64,000 bases of DNA from positions 83,462,134 through 83,526,133 of the forward strand of contig NC_064435.1 of NCBI RefSeq assembly GCF_023343835.1, written 5' to 3'. Positions within the stretch are counted from its first letter, which is position 1, and each line of letters starts with the position of its first letter. Shown here one piece after another: positions 21,546-35,098 of this stretch. The translations under genes and the position numbers were made by a program. The stretch comes from Lagopus muta (lineage: Eukaryota; Chordata; Aves; Galliformes; Phasianidae). Below the pieces are notes generated by a model. That model searched no databases, was not told the DNA's origin, and was given only the letters and a program-made list of their open reading frames with translations.

Positions 21546-24500
21546 GTAGGTAGAATGAAAGCAAAAACACTTCCAGTTGAGAGTCACTGCATTTTATTAC
21601 TACCCATTCACAGGTAGATGTGACCACAGTAGTTTCAAGGTGTAGACTCTGCTTATTTACCTGTAAGCTACCAGTCCTATACATCCTTGCAAGATCTGTG
21701 CCAACAGTGATTTTTTTAATCCATCGCCTCCATCAGCTATTAGCTATGATAGGTACCTGGTAACCTGCAATCTCAGAACCCTAATTGTGTTTGTAAGTGT
21801 TCCATGCTTGCATATTTCTGTGATTGGGGTTTATGTCAACACATCACACAGGGACAGGAAAGGGTCAAAGAGAATTCCTGCAGAGTCACAACAGTTAATT
21901 CCCCCCTTCCACTGTAAGGCCATTCACCAGCTTGGACAGATGTGAGGACAGGAAGACTTGTTTTTTTATTAAGTACAAATGTTTTACTGAAGTTCAAAGC
22001 CTAACATTCAAACACACAAGCAGTGTCAGAAAGTGACAAGTGTTGGTGGAGATATGCCTTTACAAGACTTCGGCCTGGGATGTTACGTTGTTTTGTATTT
22101 GGGTTTGGGGAGTTCTTTTAACAAGGTAGTAAAAAATATCCTATTACACAGTAGTGTAATTCCATATTTTATATTAATTGCTCTTAAAGATCAAAAGCAA
22201 TATTCTGTCTGTTAATGTACACACTTGCATGGTCTCCTATGAAATCAATGAGATCCACATGTGTGCGTCTGAGACCTAAATTTCTCCCCAAAGATTCTTT
22301 AAAATCCTTTTACAGAGCAGTAAGTCATAGAAGAAAGTCATGTGTTCCCTTTCTTCTGCCTCTATACCCAAGCCAGACATGAATTATTACTGCTGCTCCG
22401 AATTACACTGGACGATAACGGTACCCAGAGGGGTCACTTGCCAGCCAGAGATTACCATTGTTCAGCACGTTCTGTTCTCACCTTCATCCATTCCTCATCA
22501 TTTCTCTTTCAGTCCTCTTTCACCAACAAAGAAATGCAAAATAAATGCAGCCCAGCTTCACATTAAGTCTGCTGAAGAGGCTGGAATGTGTGATAGGTAT
22601 TCAAGTGGCAGGCTGAAGCATGGTGGGACATCACAATGGTTTTCTATGGCCTGGCAGAAGAAAAACTTGGTATCTGCACAGAGCTGCAATGTAATCACAT
22701 TTGCAGATAACCAGGAAGTTTTTAGACAAAAAGTTAAGTGGATATGTAATTTTACTTGTGGGAAATTTTACCTATGGGGAAAAGTTCAGCGCCTTCACAA
22801 AAATGAACATATAGGAATCCAATCAACCATCTTTATATTAAGTACAAAAAAAAGCACTGAAACAATCTGCCATGATTGGCAAAAATTAGTAAGATTGCTG
22901 TCAGTTTTAGCAGAACTGCCTATGAGAGATGCAAATCCCTGAAAGAGTAGCTCAGGCTAAGTTCTGAGTTGAGTTTGCAAGCTTGAAAATCTCATGACAG
23001 CAGGTACCAAAACATCTTGAACGCTAGATAGGGCCTGATGACAACTTTCACCACAGTATTTCAGCAACTCAACTTACAACCCTGCTCGAGCCCCAAATAT
23101 TCCCAGGGACATACAATGAAATATATACTGATATGGCTTCATAAAGATATCCAACAGCAGAATGCTTTGATTTTCGAGGCAGCAGCTGTTCTCCCTGTTG
23201 TCTATACAGAGAACATTAGCCTATGATTTGAATCCATTTTAACTCAGAAAAAGAATAATGCTGTCCTTGCCTAAGCCAGTACACAGTATGTGTATCCCAC
23301 CATCTGATCCATGGAGCCATGCTGGTACACTGAAATAGTCACCAAGAAGTTTCTAAAGTCTTGTGAACTCAGGCATCTTCAGCTGTAACAGCAGACACTT
23401 AGCACTGCACAGAAGCTGAAGTGGAATTGGAAGATCAATGGGCACATTGAGCTGGAGTCATGCTTGATTCAGTGTGCATCAGTTCACTGACTGAAGCAGG
23501 CTGACTTCTTTCAACGCAAAGCGAACTCTACATTTCTAGAGTAAGTTAAGAATGTTCCATAACAGAAAGTAAAGGAGGAAGCATTAGATATTCAGTTTGG
23601 AGCACGTGCTCTGTGAGGAAACAGGTGAAAAGAGGAAACTTTATATTGAATTGAAAGAAACGTTAATCTTGAGAACAACAAATTTACCCCATTTAAAATT
23701 TGCGAGTTCTTTTTCCTCCAAGGAGAAGAAATGGTTGTCTGTAATTCAGTACAATTGTACCAAAAAGGAAAATACAATTATAAGCTGAAAAAAAGGCTAG
23801 ATTGCAAATATCAGCTTCCTTCAGATGTTAGAGTGAAAAAATTTCCAAATGTCAGTGAGAGTCTGATTATTTTTTCCCATATTATAGAATAAAGAAAAAG
23901 TTATGTTTAATGGTATCAAAATTAAAGGTGAACTTCAATGTGATGGTCATCCTGCTCTCTTTAAAAATATATATATCTTAATTTGGAGGGTTGCCTACCA
24001 TTTTGTTCAACAATCAAGAAAATGTAGAAGAGAATGGGGAGAGAAAAAAAAAAGAAAAAATCAAGCAGAAAGATCAGGTAACTGGTGTGCTATTATAGTC
24101 TTCGTCTTCGGATGGAGAAGAGAGACTAAAAAAAATCTTCATGCAGAATAAAAGAAAAAAGGTATTTGAAATATATTTGAATAACCTTCAGTATTAAAAG
24201 ATTCGTAAGTATTGCTCAAAAATTGTTAGAACTCCATGCCTAGCAGGTAAACACTGGATTACTCAACATAGCTGCTAGATTTCAGATGTGAAAATGAAAG
24301 TATAGACTCACGTGTCTAGTTAAGGTTCATGTTTGGTATGCAGAGGGAAAAATCCTTTTTGCTGAGGAATATGTAAACAGAGCATGTAATTTTTGATGAT
24401 TGATGTTTACGTTTACTTTCTTTTTGACATTTAACCATAACTGACATACTGATGGCTAAGGAAAGAAGACAACTAAGCTACAAGAACAATAAACAGAGCG

Positions 24501-26402
24501 CTCTGAGAGATGGAAGAGAAGAAAAACATGGGGGGAAGAACTGAGGCAGTGAGACTAAGTTGCAAATGGGCAGACAAGTAATAGCTTGGTGTTTCACCAC
24601 AATATCAAATGAACTTTCAGAACTTTTCAGAAGTCAAATGCATTTAAAATAATTAACAAGTTTGCTTTAAAATTGTGTACATTTTGTCTCTTATCTGTTA
24701 AGCCAGAATGTTAAGAGGCAAGATTGCAAAGAAAACTATATCTACAGGCATTGTTTCTTGTTATTGTTGTTAAAAATATCTCCACATTAAATGGCAAAAG
24801 AAAGAAAAAAAAAAAATGTATTCATGTTCTTTGAGTCCTTTTATGTCCTAACAATTTCTGTGACTCTTAAGATCACTCTTGAGGACCCAACTCCACAGAT
24901 TATCATCAAGAGGTAAAAAAAAAAAAGATTGCATCCAGAAAGATCTGAAAAATTCTGTCTTCTCAGTCAGTATGCCTTCCTGCTAAACATACATGTCAAT
25001 CCTTGCAGAGCACCCCGAGCCATCCAGCTTTACTTGTAGTGACTGCACACACCACATACTGTTTGTGTTCAACACAAAAATAAAAAACTTTGCCTAAGTT
25101 CACTTGGGGCTGAGATAATACCTTAATACCTTTGAAGCTATTAGTGTGACTGAAATGGATGAGACCAAACACGATACACAGCTGTCACCAAAACCCACAA
25201 ACTGAACACTACGTAGTGTTGTTGATATAAACCTCATTTACAGGAGAGCAAACAGATGACTCTAACGGGGAGAGAAGGCACATGGACCACTGGGATTGAG
25301 GTACATGACCATGTCCTTACACTGCACTGCACAGCAGTCTGCATTTTTGCACCCTGCTTCCAAAGGTTAGCCTAAGCACAGAAAATTCTTCTACACTTTT
25401 AATTACACTCTCACATCTAGAGGTCCTTTGCTCAGTTTATCAGAGTCCAACCCACTGCCTATAGAATTGTTATCAGATAAATCCCTATCTCTTCCTTCTA
25501 AGTAAAAGGTTTAAGAGATTAGAAAGTAGCAGAGAAGCCATATACAGTTAATGAAGGACAAGCCTCCAAATGTTTGGAGGTTTATTTCAGAGATACATAT
25601 CTACATGCACTTATTTTTTAACAGAAGAATAGATATGGGAGTCCAATTTTGACTTGCTTGAACAGAAGACAGGATAAGAAAGAACAATCTGAGATAGTAC
25701 CCTTCTGAAGTCTCGAGCTGAACATAAGAAATAATGAGTGCTTCCCAGAAATAAGGAGTAGTCAGGTACTGAATGTCAAAATTGTAACGTTCTGAAGTTC
25801 CTGGCAGCTCTACCTGCTTGAACCCCTGCTGAACCTCCCTAGGCTCCCGCCCTGAGCCCCAGGCAAAGGCCCTGCCAGAATTTGTTATCTGCAGTCCTAA
25901 ATCCTGGTCATACCCAGAAGGTGCCAGCAATCTGCCATTAAACTCCAGTGACAGTAGGACAAAATCTTCTCCTCGATTATGCCACAGAGCTTCCTTCAGA
26001 GCTATTTGACCAACATAAAAAGCGCAGAGCAAGAACATCATCAGCTATCAGTGGCCTTTTCGCCACATTGCAAGCTTTCTCAGCTTAAGCACCACCAGCC
26101 TCACTACTTTTAGTTGCTTCAAAAGAGATTCCAACAGCTAGTGGAGGTACTGTACTAATTAAGATTTTGAGAGTAGAAAGCCAAATCATCCTGTCTGACC
26201 TCACACTTGGCATACTGCAGTTCCTTGCTTTCCTACATGAGATTGTATTGATAACAACAATTGCCAGCAGAGAGCTGACACAGCAAGAACAGGAAATAAA
26301 TATATAAATGCCTCCATATGTGTTCTCCACTTCCTTAGGCAAAAATAATGTGTCAAATGAGTGAAATATCTTCAGCTTTTTTACATACAATTTTGTATAT
26401 AG

Positions 26403-26459
26403 TTGCTGTACATATACCAACGTGGAAGAAGCCTTCCACAGACTTCTGTCACCATTCAG
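26403..26459 (+). other. Possible plus-strand exon with strong donor
   Basis: An acceptor-like TTTTTTACATACAATTTTG-TATATAG is followed by 57 bp open in all three frames and then CATTCAG/GTAAGTGA, a near-perfect donor. The coding frame is undecidable. The CAG/GTAAGTG junction also sits behind a modest pyrimidine stretch and could be a recursive splice point. It could equally belong to a non-coding transcript. Confidence 0.25.
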
Positions 26460-29400
26460 GTAAGTGATAATTCAAACTGCCAGTCTGCTGATTTAAGGAA
26501 GTTGCAGAAGAAAAGTTGCTGTTTTGTTATTGTAAAAGGGTGGCACATCTCTGCAGCTTCTTTTGATGCAGGTTGTCTGAATGAGTATATAACATGTATG
26601 CCAGAAGGAAGTGGAACTGGACAAGTACAGCAAGTTAAGACAACCCAAAGCTTTGAGACAAAGAAAAAAGAAATCCATTAGGAAGGACACGTACTACATG
26701 CATGAACAATGCCCAGGCAACCACCTAAGGACTTGCTTTTTTGCTTGGAAGAACAAATAGCATTTTCTCTAGGAACTCTGCTTGTTTTGCAGACAAAGCT
26801 ACCAAGCTCACTGGACAAAAGTACAAAAGTCATAAGAGAAGGAGAAGGCTCAATCTTGATAATTTTTCTCATGTTAAGGATGGTTTTCAACATACATGTG
26901 CCATGTGGAGTAGGCTTCTCTTCACTTTCAAATGACTTAACTTTCAGATGACTAAGTCTGCAGTAGTACACCTTAACCATTAGGCACATCTGACTTTCAG
27001 ACTGAAAGCTCAAGCCTTAGCACCATTAAAGCAGGAACTCTTTGTTGTATGCTAGAACTTAAAAGTCTCTGAAGACACAATGATGAAGACGCAATGGATT
27101 TGATTTAATTATTAGTCTCTTTAGTCGTGCAACTCACAAGAACAAAAGCCTATGATACAGACATGGCCAAAAATGAATTTGGTTGAATAACCCATCACAG
27201 GAGCTGAGGGAGCGACAGTCAGTGCTGCAGACAGTATAAGGGCAGAGCATGGAGAGGGTGATCCTTGCACTGGTATCGCCGAATAGTTTTCTGGCAACCA
27301 CTGTTAAAGGTGTTTCCTGAGCATCATACTGCATCTAGATAATTGTGTTTAATAGCCATCTATGGAATGATTTGCTACTTGTGCCTTTTGGCTTCTATAA
27401 CATCCCATGGCAATGAATTCTGCAATTGCCTTCTATGCCGTGTGAATAGCATTGCCAACAGCACAGGCCACATCTTCCCAGGGATTCAGTAATATGCTGA
27501 CATCATTTTACTTTTGTCTTGTTTAATCTCATGAATCATGAGCACCACAGCAAAGATTTCCATGTCTGTCTGTTTTTTTCCAGTGTGAAAAAGCTCTTTC
27601 AAAGCAACAGCTACCAATGGGCAAGTGAACCAGAATATTTCGGTGCAGGAATGCACGTTTCTCACATAGCTCAGGCTACCAGAAGAAATACAAACACTTG
27701 CAGGAATAGAAAAAGATGCAGAAAGGACAGTGAATCCTCTCACTGCTGGAACACCCTGAGTAGGAAGCAGTGGAGACTCTGAGAAGAAAAGCCAGGATAA
27801 ATCTTTAAAGTAAGGGTGAATGAGAAGAAGAGACTGGGAGAGGGCAGAAAAAGGCCTTTGGATTTCCACCAGAATTAAACTGGAGAAATGGGAGCAGGAG
27901 AGAGGAGAAGCAGGTTAAGGAGATTTTGTTCCTATCTTCGTCAGCACAGAGGGAGTAGAAAACAAGACCTGGACAGCCTCTCTCTCAAGTCTGCTGCCCT
28001 AGGCAACTGTTTACTTTGCCCAAGATAGCATGAGACGTTATAAAATGAATTTCCACAATGCTCTGAGTCACCAGAATATGGATGAGATCTGTGGATTCAA
28101 GCCACCTTTCAAAATTATGAATCTCTTCTGAATATCCATTATGCCAATGATACATAACAAAATCACAGCTGTAATGTGATGCACATGTCAACTTTAAGGA
28201 TACAGTCCCTGCTCAGATAGCATCAGCATAGGGACACGTCAGCATGGTGGATTACCAGAGCAAATGCTTTAACATGCAATGTGATGCAATGTGTTTTAAC
28301 AACAATTGTTCCCTTATGTTTGTTTGTGTCAGGTTTGACGTGACTATCCGCCAGGACAATGCTCAGGATTCTGTGTGTTGCTTTTCAGAAACTGATTATG
28401 TGATCAAATGCTTAAAGCACATAAAATCACGCCCAAGATTCAAGGAGATATATATGCCAGAAAATTCAGTAGGTGTTTAAAATAATTGACGCTAACAGCT
28501 AGACCTGGGTTTTTCAAAGGAATAAGTGTTTTTGTTTCTTTGTTTTTCCTAATGCGATATAATATAAACTGCCTAGAAATTCAGCCTTAGCATAATGTTC
28601 AGATCAAATGAAATTTACCCGTTAAGTAAGAACATACACAGGGTCCTCCCTGAAGTGGAATAAACAGTCTCTGAGTAGAACAGATACCCTGTGAGACTTC
28701 TTACCCTGTGCACATGCCCAAAAAGACAGCTCTGATTCTAACTGCATTGTAGATCTAGTGCTTGTAGGATTTGGAGACTCAGCACTGAGCTGTAGCTCTC
28801 AGCAGCCCTTTTTCCCCAGCCTGTGAAACTCAGAATCCAGTGGAGACAAAAACCTCTATAGAAACACTGCATATGTAAATGGCCATAGAATAAAAAGGGA
28901 GAGTTACCTGCTCTTAAATTAGTCATATTTACATTGTATTCTCAGAATACACTGAAGTATCAAACAATCCCCAAAGCGAAGAAAGGTGATTGCCACTCAA
29001 GACATAAGGGCAAAAGGCAAAACAACTGTGCCCCTTGCTCTAAAGTCATTATGTCACATTAAGACTTCATTCTGTTCTCCCAGTTCTGAGTTTAGTATGG
29101 TTCTGCTGGCTCACTAGATAGTTTTGCAAGATCTTCATGCTCTCATAGGTATTTAGGCACTGAGATCAATGAGAAGTGGTACCTGCGTATTTTCAGAAAT
29201 CTGTCTTTAATTTCACTATCCCATAAATCTCTATAACGGAAGCATCCTTCATCTTTTCTGCTTCACAAGTGACTTGCGAAGCTTAATTACACAATGATTA
29301 TGAAGTCCAGCAAATACAACATATATTAAGAGTAGTTAATGAGATTCCCATCACAAGCAGACTCTCTCGTGAAATATTACTCACATGTTGCAGAAAAAAA

Positions 29401-29680
29401 CTCAGGAGAAAAAAATACAGACGCATTCAATATAAAGCAAATCTAGCTTGATTAATTCCACAAATACATTATACAACTCAGTAGCATTTGTTAGCACAGC
29501 ATGGAGAATAGCATAGGCTTTTCCGACCAGCATGGAATTCTGTCTGCACATCCATGTACACGACTTCACCTGCAGTGCCCAGCCAGGACAGGGACTCCAG
29601 CCCCACACACAATCTGCTTCTCATGGGATCTAGTGACTTAAATACCTTTGAAGACCAGATATGAAGTTCTGTTCCTTCAA
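26460..29680. other. Non-coding stretch, 3.2 kb
   Basis: Unique AT-rich sequence. Short open frames in both strands have no recognisable motif, and I see no repeat or convincing exon. Confidence 0.5.
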
Positions 29681-29776
29681 ATCACAGAATCATGGAATCA
29701 TAGAATGGCTGGGTTGGAAGGGACCCCAAGGATCATCAAGTTCCAACCCCCTGCTGCAGGCAGGGTCATCAATCTG
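29681..29776 (-). mobile_element. CR1 LINE 3' end, short fragment
   Basis: ATCACAGAATCATGGAATCA followed by GGGTTGGAAGGGACCCCAAG, then GTTCCAACCCCCTGC and GCAGGGTCA. These are the last ~90 bp of a CR1 element in minus orientation, with the tandem octamer-like tail (repeats of CACAGAATC/CATAGAATG). It is severely 5' truncated, which is usual for CR1. Confidence 0.92.
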
Positions 29777-31475
29777 TGGTAGTTGTAAATATTTCCCAAA
29801 AAGATGCCAGCATACTGACAAATTACCTCATTTTATAGCACAGTGGAAGATGGCTAGACAACTATGAACAGACAGACGTTCATACAGAAGGCATTGCTTG
29901 CATATTCAGTGCTTTCTCAGGCCATACCAAAGCATACAGCCTAACTAGGGTAGGAGTACTCAAAAGAGGAAGACCATTCCTTAAGATTACAGAGCTCTTG
30001 GGCACATTTCTGTTCTGTGAACAAACAGTGTAGCTGTTAAAATACATTTCCTGTTAGCAGTTATGGCTCAGAGCTCACAGAGGCTTTTACGGAACTTGGA
30101 CAGGAGTGATTTTCAGTACATGCTGTCTCTAACAGCAAGTTCTATTAATATTCACCAAAGAAAAACCTGTTTGTTGACCCAAAGTGTGACTGCTTGCTAT
30201 TCTCTTCTTGTGAAATTATTTAGGTCCTGTGGGACAACTGTACTGAGCTTTTGACGCAAATATTAAAATTCTATTTAGATGTGCAACGTTTTAATGCAAA
30301 TTTTTACCATAAAACCAAATGCTCCATTCAGTTAAATTAATAGAATTACAAAAAGATGTAATGATAGCAATTAAGTCTTGAAAATGCAAATTTTATAGTC
30401 AAGGACAATTACCTCATTTATAGTATCCTGGAATGATGCCAGATGAAGGTAATTTAGATCTCCCTAGCTCACAGTTATATCATGAAGGATATCTTAATTT
30501 CATTAGTACAACAAAGATGGGTGAGAAGTTAGAAATATGAAAGAAAAAAAAGAGAGGGAGAGATGTGAGAGAAAATTTGACCTTTCTCATTTCATTGCAA
30601 CTAGAATACATAGACCTTACTAAAGTATTAGTAATATTTCTTTCTACTCCCATCTCTGAAAGAAAAAAAAAAAGTTTTTTTTTCTTTCTTTTTTTTTTTT
30701 TACTAGCAGCAATGGAATATCAGTATTTTCATAGGTCAGCTCCCTTCAAATACTTAGAGCCCCTGTGCCCACGTCACAAGTGTTATGGACCATTCCTTAT
30801 TCCCGTTGTAAGGATGAATACAGCACTGACTCCTGGCTGACAGATTATCAAGCCATAGCCTAGGAACGCACTCCGATACCACTTAAAATGTTCTTGAAAA
30901 ATTCTTCTTGCTCTTACAGATGCAGCCCCACCTCCTTCAAAGAGGCTAGTCAAACATCATCAGTTTCTCATTATCAAACAAAGAGTGACCAAGTAGACAA
31001 AGAATACAGATTAAAATGCCATACATTCTGTAGTCTCTTTTGAAGGAAAAACAAAACAAAACTTGCATACAAGTTCAACACATTATCAAGTTCAAACAAG
31101 AGTTTGCAATACTGTAAGTGCCCCTCTTCCTTTCCTTTCTCTTTGCTGCAGTAGCTACCCCTGACCCAAAGAGGTTTCCAAGAAAAAGCATATTAAAGAA
31201 GGTACAACATAACATTTACTTTTGAAACTTTACATCTCCCCATTTTTCTTTCTGGCCTGTTGTAGCCACTGCAGAGAAACTCAAATTCCAGAAAAACAGC
31301 TGCATCCGCCTAAAATCTTCTTACACCAAATTCCCTTACCAAACCTAACACATAGGCTCTGGAGAAAGCTGGAACCTCCAAGGATTGTAGCAAACTTCAC
31401 CTCTCTCCTTATCTTGAATGCAACTAACAAAGATAATGTGAAAAAGCCTTGCCAAGAGTAGAAATATGTGCTTAC
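29777..31475. other. Non-coding stretch, 1.7 kb
   Basis: AT-rich sequence with A-rich and T-rich runs around 30540-30560 and 30661-30703. No exon or recognisable element. Confidence 0.5.
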
Positions 31476-31577
31476 CATCAGCATTTGGTGGTTTTGCTGT
31501 AGATGGTGCACACTGAAGCCACCCCAACCTCCTGCTGGCAAACCTTTCCTCAGCACCCAGTGTTAGGCAGGCAGTTT
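31476..31577 (-). CDS. Candidate internal coding exon, unidentified gene
   Basis: On the minus strand a strong donor (GCTGATG followed by GTAAGCACAT) ends a frame that reads CAPSTAKPPNAD and, further upstream, LGAEERFASRRLGWLQ. Two acceptors are possible. CCTCTAG at 31578 gives 102 bp taking two bases for its first codon. GGCTTCAG at 31513-31515 gives 37 bp in phase 0. The phase-1 end fits the two-base start of the exon at 16570, joining to Gly-VLDAWKTLEQ. The Pro/Ala/Arg-rich composition is GC-richer than the surroundings. Family unknown. The short form fits the phase-0 end of the exon at 41908. Confidence 0.35.
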
Positions 31578-33602
31578 CTAGAGGACTGGCTTTATAACTT
31601 TGAACAGCACCACACAGCGACAGGAATGCAGCATTACAGACCCCCAGCACCTCTCAGAAAGGGTTTCTTCCATCCAGCTATCCTGTTTTATGAAAAACAA
31701 GCCTTTTCTGAAGGATAAAAGTACCTTAGTTTTTCATGTCAAGGGTGCTATCGGTCACCTCTGCTGCTCGAAAACAATGGATGACATTCTGGCTCAAGGA
31801 AAGCCATCTGCTTCCTCCTTCAATGAATTTCATCTCTTACCAAGCAAGAGCAAAGTTAGACCTTGTACCACTATTGCGTTCATTCCATGCTTTTGATGCT
31901 TATAGTCCCATTACACCTGACAGCTTTAACTGAGGTTGTTATTGATAGACATGTATGGTCTGATGAAACATTCCCAACTCCTGAAAAATCTATTTGTGTG
32001 TTTGTTGCTGGGAAATTTGGCCTAATAAGAAGTGCTTGAGTGGGTGCAGACTGGGTATGTTTGTACCATATTATACATATGGCTTAAAATTCCATGTAAT
32101 TTTACTGAAAATCGTGGATTTGACAAGCTAATAGTTTGTGAATCTGCTGAGACTCTGCTGTTGCATAGAGAAATATTTTGTCTAGGCTACTCCCAGTATG
32201 CCTCAAATGTGAAAAAACAGGCTGTGATCATAATATATCTTCATGTAAATCAAAGTAAATTTCTGTATGACAATATTTACCACTGTTATGTACTGCAGAT
32301 CTCCAAACTCCTCACTTGTCCTAACGGTCGGAATGATCTCAGGCCAGCAATAAGCCAGATACTGGTTGTTAAGTAATATTTAATCTAAGCATGATGTTGT
32401 GGTCAGCAAAATTAATTAGCATTTTTTTGCACTAACAAAGATCCAGGCCTAAAATCAAATGATGATGTCAAAAAACTATGAAAAATATTATTATCTATTT
32501 CTTCCTTTTATTACACTGACACAGAAACATGTTTCTTGGAAATTTCACATGTGAAGGCAGATTTTTTCCTATTGCATCTCCTTTCAAGAAATTCAGTTTT
32601 CTACTCAGAACTTCAATAGAGTAATTTCCATTTATGATCACCCAGCCAATTCAAGGCAACTGTGGAAAGAAATGCTAGCAAAAATTCATTTTGTTGATCT
32701 TATCATAAATGTGAGAGATTTAGCTTCATCCTAAATTCCACTAAATCCAAGAATGCAATAAAGAAATAATCATGTGTGAATTCGAATCAGTACTATTCCT
32801 AGTACTTATGCCACTTGGCAAGCTAGAAAGCAACTTTGCTAGAGCATATTCATTCCAAATTAATACAGTAATTCTGAAAATTGCTTCTTTTTTTCCCTTT
32901 TATGCATTTATTGCTTTATTTCTTTATTGCTATTTCTAGTCCATAATGCAATGCAGCTTGTGGAATGTAATCCCCTTTCTTCTCCTGACCAATCTCTACT
33001 CTGAATGCTGCATGGATGGGATCCTTTCTTTTCTGCTTTTTAACGTTTTTCTTCTCACTCTATGTATTCTCAAAAATGAGATGAATTTCTGATTATTTTC
33101 CATTTCCATTTATGAATATTAGAGTGGTTTTCTTTTGCGATGTGGCTTGGCCTGCATTTCAAAGTCCACATTATGAGCAGTTCCCTGTGATTTTTGGACA
33201 CTTGGCAGTTTCTGGGTCCAGCTCAGACAACTGTTTGATTTTCAAATATTCAAAGCATTCTCAAAGCCTGTTAAGTGCAGACAATGCTTTCAGTGTTCTT
33301 TATGTCCTTTAGGCTTATTTTTTTCATTAACCCAAAACTGAGGTAAAAAATCCTGAGTTCTATGAATTCCACTGTGTTGTGCAGAGAAAGGCAGTGGGAA
33401 AACTGAGTTGAATGCAGGATTCAAGTTCTTCTGATTCTTGCACAACTTGCTGTCTCATGGACTCCATAGGCTCTCAGCAACACCAGCTGTCTCTAAAATT
33501 CAACCAACAGTGGAAATTATTACCGCTGTTCAGTCCATGGAAAGCAAGAAAAAAAATATATTTTTTTAAATAATAGATTGCTTAGATACCATGCAAATGT
33601 AT

Positions 33603-33633
<31 letters not shown>

Positions 33634-34928
33634 CTTAGTGAAAAGGCTGTATTATAAAAGTAAACTTTTCAAGACAGAAAAAGTAGGTATCAAGTACAAA
33701 ACAGAAACAAGAACAGTATAAAGTAATCTTTACAAAAGCAGATTGCAGATTCACTGACACCATCTTGCTCACAGTAACACACAAAGTAATTTCACAAAAC
33801 CCAGCTTTTATCTTGTTCTAATAAAACATCAAGCTAGCAACATTATGGTGAGGGCTTTCATTTGCTTTTTGATATAGCTTCTGATTGGAAGTATTAGCTG
33901 ATGCAGCAGGATAAATAAAGAAATACCTAGATTGTTATGGTTCCCAAAGGTCACTTTCATGAAAAGATCAGGAAATATGTTTCATTGAAATTAAAAGTAA
34001 AGCCATATCAAGTTTAATAACACTGTTACTATAATGACATAAAATTCAGTGAGATGGCGTAATGTTTAATATTTGACTGTCAAGACTCTGCAGTGAAGCT
34101 GTGTGAAAGCATTTAAACTTCTAAAACTGAATTTCCTTTCAGTTTTATTGCTGTTTCACACCCATCTCCTTTTTTTCCTTGCCATAATATTCCATGTTTC
34201 TTTGTTGAATCTGATGTTATCAGCAAAATACAATAAAAACTCATGAAGGGCCACATCTCTGTTCCATACAAGACTTAGCAAGGCAAGGCATCCCCAGATG
34301 ACCAAAGGCTGTCTGTGCCAAATCCTTTTTTCCATCAAGTAAGAACCCCAGCAGTGTTGTAGGGCATGGCAAGAGGGACACTGTCAGGGCACAGCTACCC
34401 TCTGGGTTTTCTCAGTTGTGGCACTGTCAGAGGTGGATTAATATGAGAAGCTGCATCAGCCCTCAGCAATTTTGAGAAAGGTCTGGCATAATGCCACTGT
34501 TCCCTGGTCTGCATTCACATAAACAATTGTAAAGACGACTGAAGCCAGCAACTGCGAAGCCTGAGTGGTCTCTGGCTATGTACAGCCTTTTGTTGGACAC
34601 TGTGCTGAGTGCTAGGATCAGAGAATTGAAAAGTTTATAGCTTGGCACAGCTCTGCAAAATTCTGATTTTCAGACAAATAAACAAAACCCTGTCTCCGTC
34701 CCTGGGACCAAAATTATTCAATACAATAAATAACAAGTAACATTCTGGAAACAAACTCTTTAAAATGCAAGCTTGGTTTAGCACATTTTCCCAGGATGAA
34801 TTTCACCAGTTTAGCTTAAGAGTGTTCAGTCTCATCAGTGTAAAAAACAAGTGGCTGTGAACATTCCTGAAACACTTACATGAAATTCTGATAAAGATCT
34901 GAGTGTCCTCACCACCAGAGTTCATACA
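31578..34928. other. Non-coding stretch, 3.4 kb
   Basis: AT-rich unique sequence with a T26 run at 33607-33632. The open frames are short, Phe/Ser/Leu-rich and random in appearance. Confidence 0.5.
33607..33632. repeat. Poly(T) tract, T26
   Basis: Uninterrupted T run in AT-rich DNA. No adjacent element is recognised. Confidence 0.95.
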
Positions 34929-35098
34929 ACCACAGAATTGCTCGAGTTGGAAGGGACCCTTAAAGGCCATCCAGTCCAACTCCCTTGCACTGAACAGGGA
35001 CACCTACAGCCAGATCATGGTGGTCCCCTTTAGATACTGAAAGGCCACTATTAGGACTTCCTGAATATTTATCTTCTGCAGGCTGAACAGCCCTGGCT
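34929..35098 (-). mobile_element. CR1 LINE 3' fragment with internal deletion
   Basis: The 3' end is intact in minus orientation (GAGTTGGAAGGGACCCTTAA, then CCATCCAGTCCAACTCCC, ACAGGGACACCTACAGCC). It then jumps to CCTTTAGATACTGAAAGGCC and CTGCAGGCTGAACAGCCC, blocks that in longer copies lie well further upstream. The intervening stretch is missing. Confidence 0.88.

Larger units (their letters stand above)
20373..26402. other. Long non-coding stretch, 6 kb
   Basis: The stretch holds an A24 run at 20823-20846 and AT-rich unique sequence. A 200-codon open frame at 22340-22942 and a 146-codon minus frame at 25601-26041 have no recognisable domain. A plus-strand exon-like piece at 21483-21545 is listed separately. 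Confidence 0.5.

Noticed and set aside
22340..22942. 200-codon plus-strand open frame
   Set aside because: Composition (many Cys, Trp, His, Ser and Phe) is that of random translation, with no domain, no splice context and no promoter or poly(A) support.
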